Positions 25,943-34,076 of a stretch of DNA of 37,941 nucleotides are shown here, piece by piece. Below the pieces are notes generated by a model. That model was not told where the DNA came from. It ran no database searches and saw only the letters and a program-made list of their open reading frames with translations. The DNA is from DATFAS01 sp035254305. Its GTDB lineage: Bacteria; Bacillota; Bacilli; Aneurinibacillales; RAOX-1. Position 1 is the first letter of the stretch. Every line of letters begins with the position of its first letter. Position numbers and translations under genes: made by a program. The stretch covers positions 1-37,941 of the forward strand of contig DATFAS010000061.1 of assembly GCA_035254305.1 (NCBI GenBank), given 5' to 3'.

Positions 25943-25986
25943 AAAAAACCCCGTATGATCAAATTTTATACCTATCATACGGGGTT
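25943..25986 (-). terminator. Terminator hairpin abutting the WG-repeat start codon
   Basis: On the minus strand a perfect 13-bp stem (25974-25986 with 25947-25959) and 14-base loop is followed by TTTTTT and then ATG at 25942. It lies about 80 bases after the fnr stop and probably ends fnr transcripts, or attenuates the next gene. Confidence 0.85.
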
Positions 25987-26063
25987 CTTTATTCAATTGT
26001 GCCTATAATTAATCGTTCTAACTGAAAAAAACTTTAAAAGGGAGGTTGACCTAAATAAAAAAA

Positions 26064-26756
26064 CTAAATTTGGCAATATTCTAATGGGCAGGTTTCACAA
26101 TCAATGCTTGTTCTTAAGAGATTAATCTGATGAATCGTAATATATCCATCATTAATCGTAATGATCTCTTTCTCACGTAATTCCTTCATTAACCGAGAAA
26201 CAGACTCTCGCTGCATTCCTGTTAAGCCAGCTAGATCTTTAATCGTTATAGGTAGTTCGATTGTTACATCCTTCTCGCCCCATCTGCCATAGCTATTGGC
26301 CATACGGATCAAGGTAGAATATAAAGCTCCTTGCTTTCCTTTAAGAAGTAAATCTCGAATTCTTAACTGCATTCTACAATTTCTTGTTCCCATCCATTTC
26401 AAGAATTCATCCGTTAGCTTCGTGCTTCTATACAATTCTTCTTCCAGTGTGTTCTTCTGGATAAGTCCCACCTGCACACGGGTCAATGCCTGAACACTGT
26501 AAGTATGCATGGTCTGTGATACAAACAGAGCAGATTCCCCAACTAAATCATTCGCTTGGGCTAACGACAGAATGATTTCCTTGCCATCAGGAGTAGTCAT
26601 CAACAGCTTCACCTTTCCTGAAAGGATAAGATAAAGATGATCCGCCTTCGTCCCATGAGAAAATAGCAGGCTTCCCTTTTTGTACTGTTTTGGAGTACTA
26701 ATTTGTTTCAACGATTCAATTAGATAAGAAGGCATTTGAGAAGTAGATCTAATCAT
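26064..26756 (-). CDS. fnr: Crp/Fnr family oxygen-sensing regulator Fnr
   Basis: This 230-residue regulator has a cyclic-nucleotide-type sensor domain (1-115), a dimer helix, and a winged helix with recognition region GMQRESVSRLMKEL. The C-terminus carries Cys220, Cys223 and Cys228 in a CxxCxxxxC pattern. This is the layout of Bacillus Fnr, which holds its 4Fe-4S cluster at the C-terminus and not the N-terminus as in E. coli. With the cluster intact (no oxygen) such proteins activate nitrate respiration genes. GGAG lies 8 bases before the ATG. The gene is directly downstream of narGHJI on the same strand and has its own Fnr box upstream. Confidence 0.93.
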   Translation of the reverse strand: MIRSTSQMPSYLIESLKQISTPKQYKKGSLLFSHGTKADHLYLILSGKVKLLMTTPDGKEIILSLAQANDLVGESALFVSQTMHTYSVQALTRVQVGLIQKNTLEEELYRSTKLTDEFLKWMGTRNCRMQLRIRDLLLKGKQGALYSTLIRMANSYGRWGEKDVTIELPITIKDLAGLTGMQRESVSRLMKELREKEIITINDGYITIHQINLLRTSIDCETCPLEYCQI

Positions 26757-26864
26757 TGTTATCTCTCCTACAAAAATTCTTTAACCTTGGGACAACAGGT
26801 AGAATTATAAATAAAACCAAGATGTAGTGGTAATTTTAGTTTCACTTAAAAAATGGACAGATCT

Positions 26865-26907
26865 ATAATATCAAAATTCAAGGTGTATTATTGTGATATT
26901 GCTCACA
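26865..26907 (-). promoter_or_regulatory. Fnr-dependent promoter of fnr
   Basis: TGTGATATTGCTCACA (26892-26907) is a perfect 5-bp inverted repeat of the Fnr consensus TGTGA-N6-TCACA. On the minus strand a TATTAT hexamer lies at 26865-26870. Placing the transcript start seven bases beyond that hexamer (about 26858) puts the box centre at -41.5, the classical activating position. This predicts a roughly 100-base leader and Fnr autoactivation. Confidence 0.8.
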
Positions 26908-26936
26908 TTTATTCATACAATTAGCAAAATGAAAAA

Positions 26937-26971
26937 ACCATGTTCGGCTTCTCAATCCTTCCAAACATGGT
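26937..26971 (-). terminator. Terminator of the narGHJI operon
   Basis: On the minus strand an 11-bp stem (26961-26971 with 26937-26947, one G-U pair) and a 13-base loop are followed by TTTTTTC. It lies 8 bases after the narI stop and just before the Fnr box of the next gene. Confidence 0.85.
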
Positions 26972-26979
26972 AGCTATGG

Positions 26980-27672
26980 CTATAATTTTCTTGGCTTCAT
27001 ACTTCGATAGACGACGTAGCGCCTGTTTAAATAAGTTAAAGGAGCACTCCACACATGAACCAAGCGGGTGAAAGGCCAAATCCCAAATAGTAGAAAAGCG
27101 CATAGGATATGAATTCGGAACCCTAATGGGGCTGTTGCCACCAGTTGTGGTAACGGGCTAAACGTGAGTAATCCGCGAAACCATGGCCCAATATATTCCC
27201 GGTAATCAAACTCTCCACCTGTAGCAGTATAGCCGACCGTATTCGTAAATCCAGTCAGAATAACAATGATTAATAGTGTTAACACAATAAAATCGCTTTT
27301 TCCACTATTGACTAGAATGCGCTTCACGCTAACTCGTCGTCCAAACAGTAAGAATACCCCAATGATGGTGATAACTCCTGCTGCTCCACCACCCCAGATC
27401 GCCCCAAAGTGATAAAGCTCATCAGGTATACCAAGCCATAAATAAATATATTTCGGAATGAGAACTCCTGCAACATGTCCAAGGAAAACAAAAAGAATCC
27501 CCCAGTGAAACAGCAAGCTTGCCATTCTGAGTTGGCTCTTCTCCAAGAACTCACTAGATTTCGCTGACCAACCAAATAGGTCCGTATTGTAACGATAGAT
27601 ATGTCCGAAAACAAATAGAGTAAGCATGATGTAAGGGTAAATTAACCATAGAAATTGATCAACTAAACTCAT
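26980..27672 (-). CDS. narI: Respiratory nitrate reductase gamma subunit NarI
   Basis: NarI is the membrane cytochrome b of nitrate reductase. It oxidises menaquinol and passes electrons through two haems to NarH. The 230-residue protein has five membrane helices. The four haem ligands are His56 and His66 (FHWGILFVFLGH) and His188 and His206, within one residue of the E. coli positions 56, 66, 187 and 205. GGAGG precedes the ATG closely. It is the last gene of narGHJI, 20 bases after narJ. Confidence 0.97.
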   Translation of the reverse strand: MSLVDQFLWLIYPYIMLTLFVFGHIYRYNTDLFGWSAKSSEFLEKSQLRMASLLFHWGILFVFLGHVAGVLIPKYIYLWLGIPDELYHFGAIWGGGAAGVITIIGVFLLFGRRVSVKRILVNSGKSDFIVLTLLIIVILTGFTNTVGYTATGGEFDYREYIGPWFRGLLTFSPLPQLVATAPLGFRIHILCAFLLFGIWPFTRLVHVWSAPLTYLNRRYVVYRSMKPRKL

Positions 27673-27692
27673 AGGATCCCTCCACCCATTCT

Positions 27693-28220
27693 TTAAGATG
27701 CCTTCTGTTCTGTCAGGAGTGAATCAATGATTAGAATACACCCTTGGACGATCCAACGATATGGATTCTGAATAGATTCCAACTCAGCATGAAGCAGATC
27801 AATGGCCTTGCGGTGAATTAGAAATAATTTTCTCGCATATTCCTCTTTGGCCAATGCGGCAAATTCCAACACCACAGGCAAATAATCAGGAAGCTCTTCG
27901 TCTTCAATGGGTAAGCCTGCTTCATCAAACTCTTTTTTTAATTTCACAAAAGCAGCGCCCCGTTCCTGACCATCACCAAATAGTAGATAAGTTAAATAGA
28001 GGCTCGTCTTTTCATTGAAATCAAATGTACTCACATAGTTTTCCCCAAGTTCTTCAAGTTCCTTCGCATTTACATAATGAATAAAGCGCCAAAACAATTC
28101 TTTAACCTGTGGATGCTCAATATAGGATACTTCCTCTTGCAACTCTTGGTCCTGCACCCATTCCTCAGGGTACTGAAGCAGGATAGAAGCGAGCTTAAAG
28201 ATTCTTCGATGCTTGTCCAC
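27693..28220 (-). CDS. narJ: Nitrate reductase molybdenum-cofactor assembly chaperone NarJ
   Basis: NarJ is a cytoplasmic chaperone that binds the NarG N-terminus and allows molybdenum cofactor and FS0 insertion before membrane attachment. This 175-residue all-helical protein fits the NarJ/TorD-like family: an N-terminal FKLASILLQYPEEW and a central FDFNEKTSLYLTYLLFGDGQERGAA. The start is GTG with GGAG 8 bases upstream; it overlaps the end of narH by 26 bases. Confidence 0.95.
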   Translation of the reverse strand: MDKHRRIFKLASILLQYPEEWVQDQELQEEVSYIEHPQVKELFWRFIHYVNAKELEELGENYVSTFDFNEKTSLYLTYLLFGDGQERGAAFVKLKKEFDEAGLPIEDEELPDYLPVVLEFAALAKEEYARKLFLIHRKAIDLLHAELESIQNPYRWIVQGCILIIDSLLTEQKAS

Positions 28221-29736
28221 TTAAATCACTCCAATATTCATCTCCAAGTTTAAAATCGGGAAAATCATGCTGAACAGAACAACCAGAGCAACCTTCCATA
28301 AAACTAAACCCCGCTGTTCCTTGACCAAGATACATATTATCTGCTAACTCACGATGGGCTGAGGGGATCACGTACCGATCAGAATATTTGGCAAGAGCTG
28401 CAAGCTCATACATCTCTCTGACCGTTTCAAGTGTTAACCCTACCGATTCAATAATACCCATATCAGGCTCTTTGCCTAAATTTACACTTCGCATGTAGCT
28501 TCTCATAGCCACCATTTTCTTTAACACATTACGAATCACATCCGTATCTCCCGCACTTAACAGATTAGCTAAATACTCAATGGGTATACGCATTTGGTCA
28601 ATGGTTGGGAAAACCACTCTCGGGTCTACTCCATCAGGTGCTCCACCAAATGCTCCCATTAAGGGACTAAGTGGTGGAATATACCAAACCATTGGCAAGG
28701 TACGATATTCAGGATGAAGAGGTAGTGCTATCCGTTGTTCAACAGCTAATTTATATACAGGTGATCGTTGTGCGGCTTGAATCCAGTCCTCTTGATATCC
28801 TGCCTTACGTGCCGCAGAAATTACTTCTGGGTCGTGTGGATCTAGAAAAACATCCAAGTGTGCCTCATATAAATCTTTATCATTAGCTACCGAAGCAGCA
28901 GCTTCTACCTTATCCAAATCATAGAAAACTAAACCAATATAACGAAGACGACCTACACATGTCTCTGAACAAACCGTAGGAAGCCCGGCTTCAATGCGTG
29001 GGAAGCAGAAGGTACACTTCTCCGCCTTATGTGTTTGCCAATTGAAATATACTTTTTTATAAGGACAGCCTGTCATACAGAATCGCCAGCTTCGACAAGA
29101 ATCCTGATCAACTAATACAATCCCATCTTCCTCACGTTTATAGATCGCTCCTGATGGACAGGAGGAAACGCAGGGGGGATTCATACAATGTTCGCAAATA
29201 CGAGGTAAATACATCATGAAAGTTTGTTCAAACTCAAACTTCACCTGTTCCTCAATACCGCGAATATTTGGATCACGTTTCCCAGTCTTATAAACACCAG
29301 CTAAATCATCCTCCCAGTTAGGGCCCCACTTAATTTCCATGTAATCCCCTGTTAATTGGGATTTCGGGCGTGCTACGGGCTGATGCTCCTTTTCCGGGCT
29401 GTTTATAAGGTGCTCATAGTCATAGGTCCATGGCTCATAATACTCATCAATCGGTGTTAGATTGGGATTATAAAAGATATTGAGTAGCTTTCTTCCCCTA
29501 CCACCTGCACGCAGTTCAAGCTTTCCGTTCTGAAGAATCCAGCCCCCCTTATGTTTTTCCTGGTTTTCCCATTCCCTAGGATAACCAATACCTGGCTTCG
29601 TTTCCACGTTATTCCACCACATATATTCGGCACCTGGACGGTTTGTCCAGGTGTTATTACATGTAATACTGCATGTATGACATCCGATGCATTTATCGAG
29701 ATTCATGACCATACCGAACTGTGCTTTAATTCTCAA
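28195..29736 (-). CDS. narH: Respiratory nitrate reductase beta subunit NarH
   Basis: NarH is the iron-sulfur subunit linking NarI haems to NarG. The 513-residue protein has four cysteine clusters: Cys16/19/22/26; Cys181/184/189/193; Cys214, Trp217, Cys220/224; and Cys241/244 with Cys near 256 and 260. The Trp in CRSWRFC replaces a Cys, as in E. coli NarH, and marks the 3Fe-4S cluster. The start is TTG, preceded by GGAGG 9 bases upstream, and overlaps the end of narG by 11 bases, so translation is probably coupled. Confidence 0.97.
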   Translation of the reverse strand: MRIKAQFGMVMNLDKCIGCHTCSITCNNTWTNRPGAEYMWWNNVETKPGIGYPREWENQEKHKGGWILQNGKLELRAGGRGRKLLNIFYNPNLTPIDEYYEPWTYDYEHLINSPEKEHQPVARPKSQLTGDYMEIKWGPNWEDDLAGVYKTGKRDPNIRGIEEQVKFEFEQTFMMYLPRICEHCMNPPCVSSCPSGAIYKREEDGIVLVDQDSCRSWRFCMTGCPYKKVYFNWQTHKAEKCTFCFPRIEAGLPTVCSETCVGRLRYIGLVFYDLDKVEAAASVANDKDLYEAHLDVFLDPHDPEVISAARKAGYQEDWIQAAQRSPVYKLAVEQRIALPLHPEYRTLPMVWYIPPLSPLMGAFGGAPDGVDPRVVFPTIDQMRIPIEYLANLLSAGDTDVIRNVLKKMVAMRSYMRSVNLGKEPDMGIIESVGLTLETVREMYELAALAKYSDRYVIPSAHRELADNMYLGQGTAGFSFMEGCSGCSVQHDFPDFKLGDEYWSDLSGQASKNL

Positions 29737-32700
29737 GCCACTTCACCTCCTCCATATTCGCCTTACGAATGACAACCTTTTCATCCCGTTGAGCTCCAAT
29801 TGGGCCGTAATAATTAAATCCAAAGCTAAGCTGTGCATAGCCACCGATTAGCTGGGTTGGTTTTAAATGAATTCGGTTCGGGCTATTAAAGGTTCCTCCG
29901 CGTTGCCCACTGATTGGTGACCCAGGTACATTGATATGTTTTTCTTGAACGTGATACATAAAGGCCATACCCCGTGGTAAACGATGGCTCACTACTGCTC
30001 TTGCAATTACCACACCATTACGGTTATACATTTCTAGCCACTCATTATCCTCAATCCCTACATCTTTGGCATCCTCGTCATTCATCCACACATGTGGTCC
30101 GCCACGAAACATCGTTAGCATGAGGAGATTATCATAATAGGTACTATGGTAAGACCACTTATAGTGTGGAGTTAAATATCGTAGAACAATTTCTTTTCCT
30201 TGTTTTTCAGGCTTATGATCATAGTTATAGAAGACAACCTTTGGTAACGGAGCCTTGAAGGTTGGAAGCTCTTCACCAAATTCAATCATCATCTCATGAT
30301 CCAGATAGAAATGCTGTCTGCCTGTTAATGTTCGCCAAGGAACTAGCCGATCCACATTCGTTGTGAATGGAGAATACTTCCGATTCCCAGTTTCGGTTCC
30401 ACTAAAAACTGGTGAGGACAAAACTTTCCGTGGCTGGGCCGTAATTTCTTGGAATTTAATATGCTCTTCAGAACGTTCCTCTGCTAAGTCCTTTAGCTTA
30501 AGGCCGGTTTTCTTCTCTTGTGCTGCCCAAGCCTTCATGGCCACAGATCCATTTGTCGTACTCGATAAAGTGAGGATAACTTCAGCTACATCACGATCCG
30601 TAAAGAGACTAGGACAATCTTTATACTCAGCTGTTTGTTTAGCTGTTCCTAACATGGCTTTCAATTTCTCATATTCATCTTTTACACTCCAACCGATTCC
30701 TTTGGCACCGATTTGCTCTTTCACCATGGGCCCGAGTGAAATAAACTTATCATACGTTTTCGCATAATCCCGTTCCACTACATGCACTCTTGGGAAATTG
30801 ACCCCTGGTTTAATTTCGTGTTGACCCTTAAACCAATCAGGGATTTTTCCTAGCGCTTGTGCCATTTCATCTCGTGAATCATGAAGCAACGGTGTAATGA
30901 CAATATCCTTGATCTTTTCTGGTAAATATTTCGGTGCCATCTCTGAGAAAGCATGAGCAAGCCCTTTAAATGTATCCCAATCTGACCTAGCCTCCCAAGG
31001 TGGGGCAATCGCTGGGTTAAACGGATGGACAAATGGATGCATGTCTGTACTACTTAAATCATATTTCTCATACCAAGTGGCTGCTGGAAGCAGGATATCT
31101 GAGTAAAGCGTAGTACTGTTCATGCGAAAATCTAGAGCAACCATTAAATCCAGCTTTCCTTCAGGCATATCTTGTGTCCATACAATTTCTTCTGTATGTA
31201 GCTCTGGGTTTTGTTCACTTAAATTGGCATGATGAGTACCTAGCATATGCCGTAAAAAATACTCATGACCCTTCGCTGAGCTACCGATTAAGTTCCCCCG
31301 CCAAACAAACATCACTCGAGGGAAGTTTACTGGATTTGCTGGATCTTCAAGAGAAAATTTGAGTTTACCATCTTTAACCTGCTCTACCGTTTGCATTACA
31401 AGCTCATCATCAGATTTCTCTACAGATGGCCCATTCACCACAGGATTCGAGTTGAATTGCGGATAACAAGGCATCCACCCTAAACGAGCTGCGAGATAAT
31501 TATAATCTGCTCCATGCTCATAGCGAGGGTGATCAATCAGTGGGGATATTTGCTTCTCGATCGATTGATCCTCGTATTTCCACTGCTCCGTTACAAAATA
31601 GAAAAAAGATGTGCCATTCATCAGCCTTGGAGGGCCTCCCCAATCCCTTGCCATAGCCACGGTTTGCCAGCCTTCTAGTGGTCTCACCTTTTCTTGTCCT
31701 ACATAATGAGCCCATCCTCCCCCGTTCTTACCTTCCGAACCCGTTAATAGAACAAGATTGAGAATAGCCCGATAGACAATATCCGAATGATACCAATGAT
31801 TAATTCCTGAACCCATGATGATCATGGAACGCCCTTTGGTATCCACTGCATTCTGAGCAAATTCACGAGCAATTTGGGCGACAAGATTACGATCTACTCC
31901 CGTTATTGATTCCTGCCAAGCAGGTGTATAGGGTCGTGGATCATCATAGTTCTCTGGGTAATCCCCCGATAGACCTCTTGATATTCCCGTTTTGGCTAAC
32001 ATCAGGTCAAATACAGTCGTATAATATATCGTTTCTCCAGCCACCTCTACTTTTTTCACAGGGATGGATCGCTGTAGAATTGATTTAGCATCCGCCTCAA
32101 AATGTGGAAATTCTAGCATGACCACCTGGTCTTCCTTGCCTAGAAGAGTAAGAGCAGGATCGATTTCGGTTAGCTGATTCATGGAATCATTCAGATGAAG
32201 ATTCCAATTCCCTTGTTCCTCCCAGCGGTGGGCAATTGTTCCATTGGGTATAGTAAACCCCTGTGTCGATTCATCCCACACAAGACTTTTCCATTCAGCA
32301 TTCTCTACCTCTATTCCTACGTCACTTGCCCGTAAGAACCGGTTAGCAACATAGTTTCCTCCGCGCTTTGTCAGCTTAATAAGAAATGGCAAATCTGTGT
32401 AACGCTTCGTATAAGAGGTAAAATACTCGGTCTGCTGATCAACATAGAATTCTTTTAGAATGACATGGGTCATAGCCATCGCTAGTGCACCATCCATGCC
32501 CGGATTTACAGCTAACCAATTATCAGCAAATTTGACGAACTCGGCATAATCAGGACTTACAGCAACGACTTTCGTGCCACGGTAGCGAGATTCGACCATA
32601 AAATGAGCATCAGGTGTCCGTGTTTGAGGAACATTCGACCCCCAAATAAGCAAATAGCTAGAATTAAACCAATCAGAGCTTTCAGGAACATCGGTTTGTT

Positions 32701-33406
32701 CTCCCCAAACCTGCGGGCTCGCTGGTGGAAGATCTGCATACCAATCATAGAAACTGAGCATGGATCCCCCGATTAAATTAATAAATCTGCTCCCACCTGC
32801 ATAGCTAACCATAGACATAGCTGGTATCGGTGAAAAGCCAAAGATTCGGTCAGGCCCGTGGGTTTGGATGGTATCAATAAGTGACGCCGTTATTATTGTA
32901 TGAATCTCTTCCCAGTCAGCGCGAACTAACCCTCCTTTTCCTCTAGCCTGTTTATACCTCTTACTTTTTTCTGGATCTGTGACAATGGATTTCCACGCCG
33001 CCACAGGGTCACCCGTTTCTTTTACAGCATCTCTCCACATTTTCAGTAGAGTGCTCCGAATATAAGGGTAGCGAACGCGCAATGGGCTATAGATATACCA
33101 TGAGAAGCTTGCTCCTCTTGGACACCCTCTTGGTTCATATTCAGGCATATCTGGTCCTGTTGTTGGATAGTCTGTTTGCTGTGTCTCCCAGGTAATAATC
33201 CCGTCCTTGACATGTATTTTCCAGCTACAGGAACCTGTACAATTGACCCCATGCGTCGAACGGACAACCTTATCATGCTGCCACCTACGACGATAAATTT
33301 TCTCAGATTCCCTCCCATAGGGAGACAATTCACTATGTCCTGTCCATTCATAGGACTTGCCAAAATACTTTAGTTTCCTCATAAGTGGGGAAATTTTTCT
33401 ACCCAT
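29726..33406 (-). CDS. narG: Respiratory nitrate reductase alpha subunit NarG
   Basis: NarG is the catalytic subunit, 1226 residues, reducing nitrate to nitrite at a molybdenum bis-MGD site facing the cytoplasm. FS0 cluster ligands are His52, Cys56, Cys60 and Cys95 (HGVNCTGSC and PRGCPRG). The molybdenum ligand is Asp225 in YADLPPASP, equivalent to E. coli Asp222. The typical GEQTDVPESSDW segment follows. AAAGGAG is 8-9 bases before the ATG. No twin-arginine leader is needed; it has the NarG-type remnant N-terminus. It is the first gene of narGHJI. I did not find a good Fnr box in the 175 bases upstream, only a TCACA half-site too close to the start. Confidence 0.98.
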   Translation of the reverse strand: MGRKISPLMRKLKYFGKSYEWTGHSELSPYGRESEKIYRRRWQHDKVVRSTHGVNCTGSCSWKIHVKDGIITWETQQTDYPTTGPDMPEYEPRGCPRGASFSWYIYSPLRVRYPYIRSTLLKMWRDAVKETGDPVAAWKSIVTDPEKSKRYKQARGKGGLVRADWEEIHTIITASLIDTIQTHGPDRIFGFSPIPAMSMVSYAGGSRFINLIGGSMLSFYDWYADLPPASPQVWGEQTDVPESSDWFNSSYLLIWGSNVPQTRTPDAHFMVESRYRGTKVVAVSPDYAEFVKFADNWLAVNPGMDGALAMAMTHVILKEFYVDQQTEYFTSYTKRYTDLPFLIKLTKRGGNYVANRFLRASDVGIEVENAEWKSLVWDESTQGFTIPNGTIAHRWEEQGNWNLHLNDSMNQLTEIDPALTLLGKEDQVVMLEFPHFEADAKSILQRSIPVKKVEVAGETIYYTTVFDLMLAKTGISRGLSGDYPENYDDPRPYTPAWQESITGVDRNLVAQIAREFAQNAVDTKGRSMIIMGSGINHWYHSDIVYRAILNLVLLTGSEGKNGGGWAHYVGQEKVRPLEGWQTVAMARDWGGPPRLMNGTSFFYFVTEQWKYEDQSIEKQISPLIDHPRYEHGADYNYLAARLGWMPCYPQFNSNPVVNGPSVEKSDDELVMQTVEQVKDGKLKFSLEDPANPVNFPRVMFVWRGNLIGSSAKGHEYFLRHMLGTHHANLSEQNPELHTEEIVWTQDMPEGKLDLMVALDFRMNSTTLYSDILLPAATWYEKYDLSSTDMHPFVHPFNPAIAPPWEARSDWDTFKGLAHAFSEMAPKYLPEKIKDIVITPLLHDSRDEMAQALGKIPDWFKGQHEIKPGVNFPRVHVVERDYAKTYDKFISLGPMVKEQIGAKGIGWSVKDEYEKLKAMLGTAKQTAEYKDCPSLFTDRDVAEVILTLSSTTNGSVAMKAWAAQEKKTGLKLKDLAEERSEEHIKFQEITAQPRKVLSSPVFSGTETGNRKYSPFTTNVDRLVPWRTLTGRQHFYLDHEMMIEFGEELPTFKAPLPKVVFYNYDHKPEKQGKEIVLRYLTPHYKWSYHSTYYDNLLMLTMFRGGPHVWMNDEDAKDVGIEDNEWLEMYNRNGVVIARAVVSHRLPRGMAFMYHVQEKHINVPGSPISGQRGGTFNSPNRIHLKPTQLIGGYAQLSFGFNYYGPIGAQRDEKVVIRKANMEEVKWLEN

Positions 33407-33581
33407 CTGTTTATCTCCTTTTCAAAAAGGATTATTGGCATTCGTATTATGTGATTCCAAAAAATTCCTCTCTACTTCTTATTTCCTAAAAACCTCATGT
33501 TATTCAAGAAAAAAATCGTCTAACCAACACAAAAGTAGATTATACTTGGGAAATAGAGAATATTAGGAGGTAGATTTATTT

Positions 33582-33992
33582 ATGTCAGGACCCTCTCTTA
33601 AGCAGTTGCATGCACACCATTCCATACACGAGGGAGCCTTCTCAGAAGGAAATGAGCTATTTGAAATCCTATGCAAGCTTTATCAGGATAACCGACTTGA
33701 ACACTCTCGGATGGTTGCCGAAGCACTAATTGAACACTGGGAAACACGAACCTTAGCCCATGCTGAAGCAGAAGAAGAAGGTTTTTATTTAGAGAAGGCT
33801 AGCATGAGCCCTGAGTTAGCAGAGAAGGTGCTAATGCTTCGACGCGATCATGATTTAATGCGAATTCTTGTTGGGGAAATTAAGGACATCCTATCGAACC
33901 ATCCCGTTAATGAGGATGTCATTGATCGTTTTAAAATGCTATTTTTCATTGTACGTGTACATAGCACTGAAGAAGAGAAAAGCCTATTCTAG
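33582..33992 (+). CDS. Hemerythrin-like HHE domain protein
   Basis: This 136-residue four-helix protein carries the di-iron ligand pattern of hemerythrins: HxHE near the start (His16, Glu17), His52, HxxxE (His60, Glu64), His90-Asp91 and HxxxE (His127, Glu131). Hemerythrin-like proteins bind oxygen or nitric oxide, or sense or store them. The protein stops soon after the last helix (EEEKSLF). TAGGAGG lies upstream of the ATG. It is divergent from narG and convergent with narK, in the middle of the nitrate respiration genes, which suggests NO or oxygen handling during denitrification-like growth; that role is inferred. Confidence 0.85.
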   Translation: MSGPSLKQLHAHHSIHEGAFSEGNELFEILCKLYQDNRLEHSRMVAEALIEHWETRTLAHAEAEEEGFYLEKASMSPELAEKVLMLRRDHDLMRILVGEIKDILSNHPVNEDVIDRFKMLFFIVRVHSTEEEKSLF

Positions 33993-34037
33993 ATAAAGAA
34001 TGGCTTGGCTGAATGTTTTCCTAGCTACATAAGAAAT

Positions 34038-34069
34038 GGTGAGGCGGCCCTATTCATGGCCGCCTCACC
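34038..34069. terminator. Bidirectional terminator between the hemerythrin gene and narK
   Basis: A perfect 12-bp GC-rich stem (34038-34049 with 34058-34069) has an 8-base loop. T tracts are short, but the position between two converging genes fits. Confidence 0.8.
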
Positions 34070-34076
34070 CATTATC

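Noticed and set aside
30363..30767. Open frame of 134 codons on the plus strand
   Set aside because: It lies antisense inside narG, whose protein sequence is strongly conserved there; no domain is recognisable.
33440..33465. TGTGA/TCACA half-site before narG as an Fnr box
   Set aside because: The second half is TTTTT/AAAAA-like and the site is centred only about 45 bases from the narG ATG, too close for an activating site of narG; no matching -10 was found for the divergent gene either.
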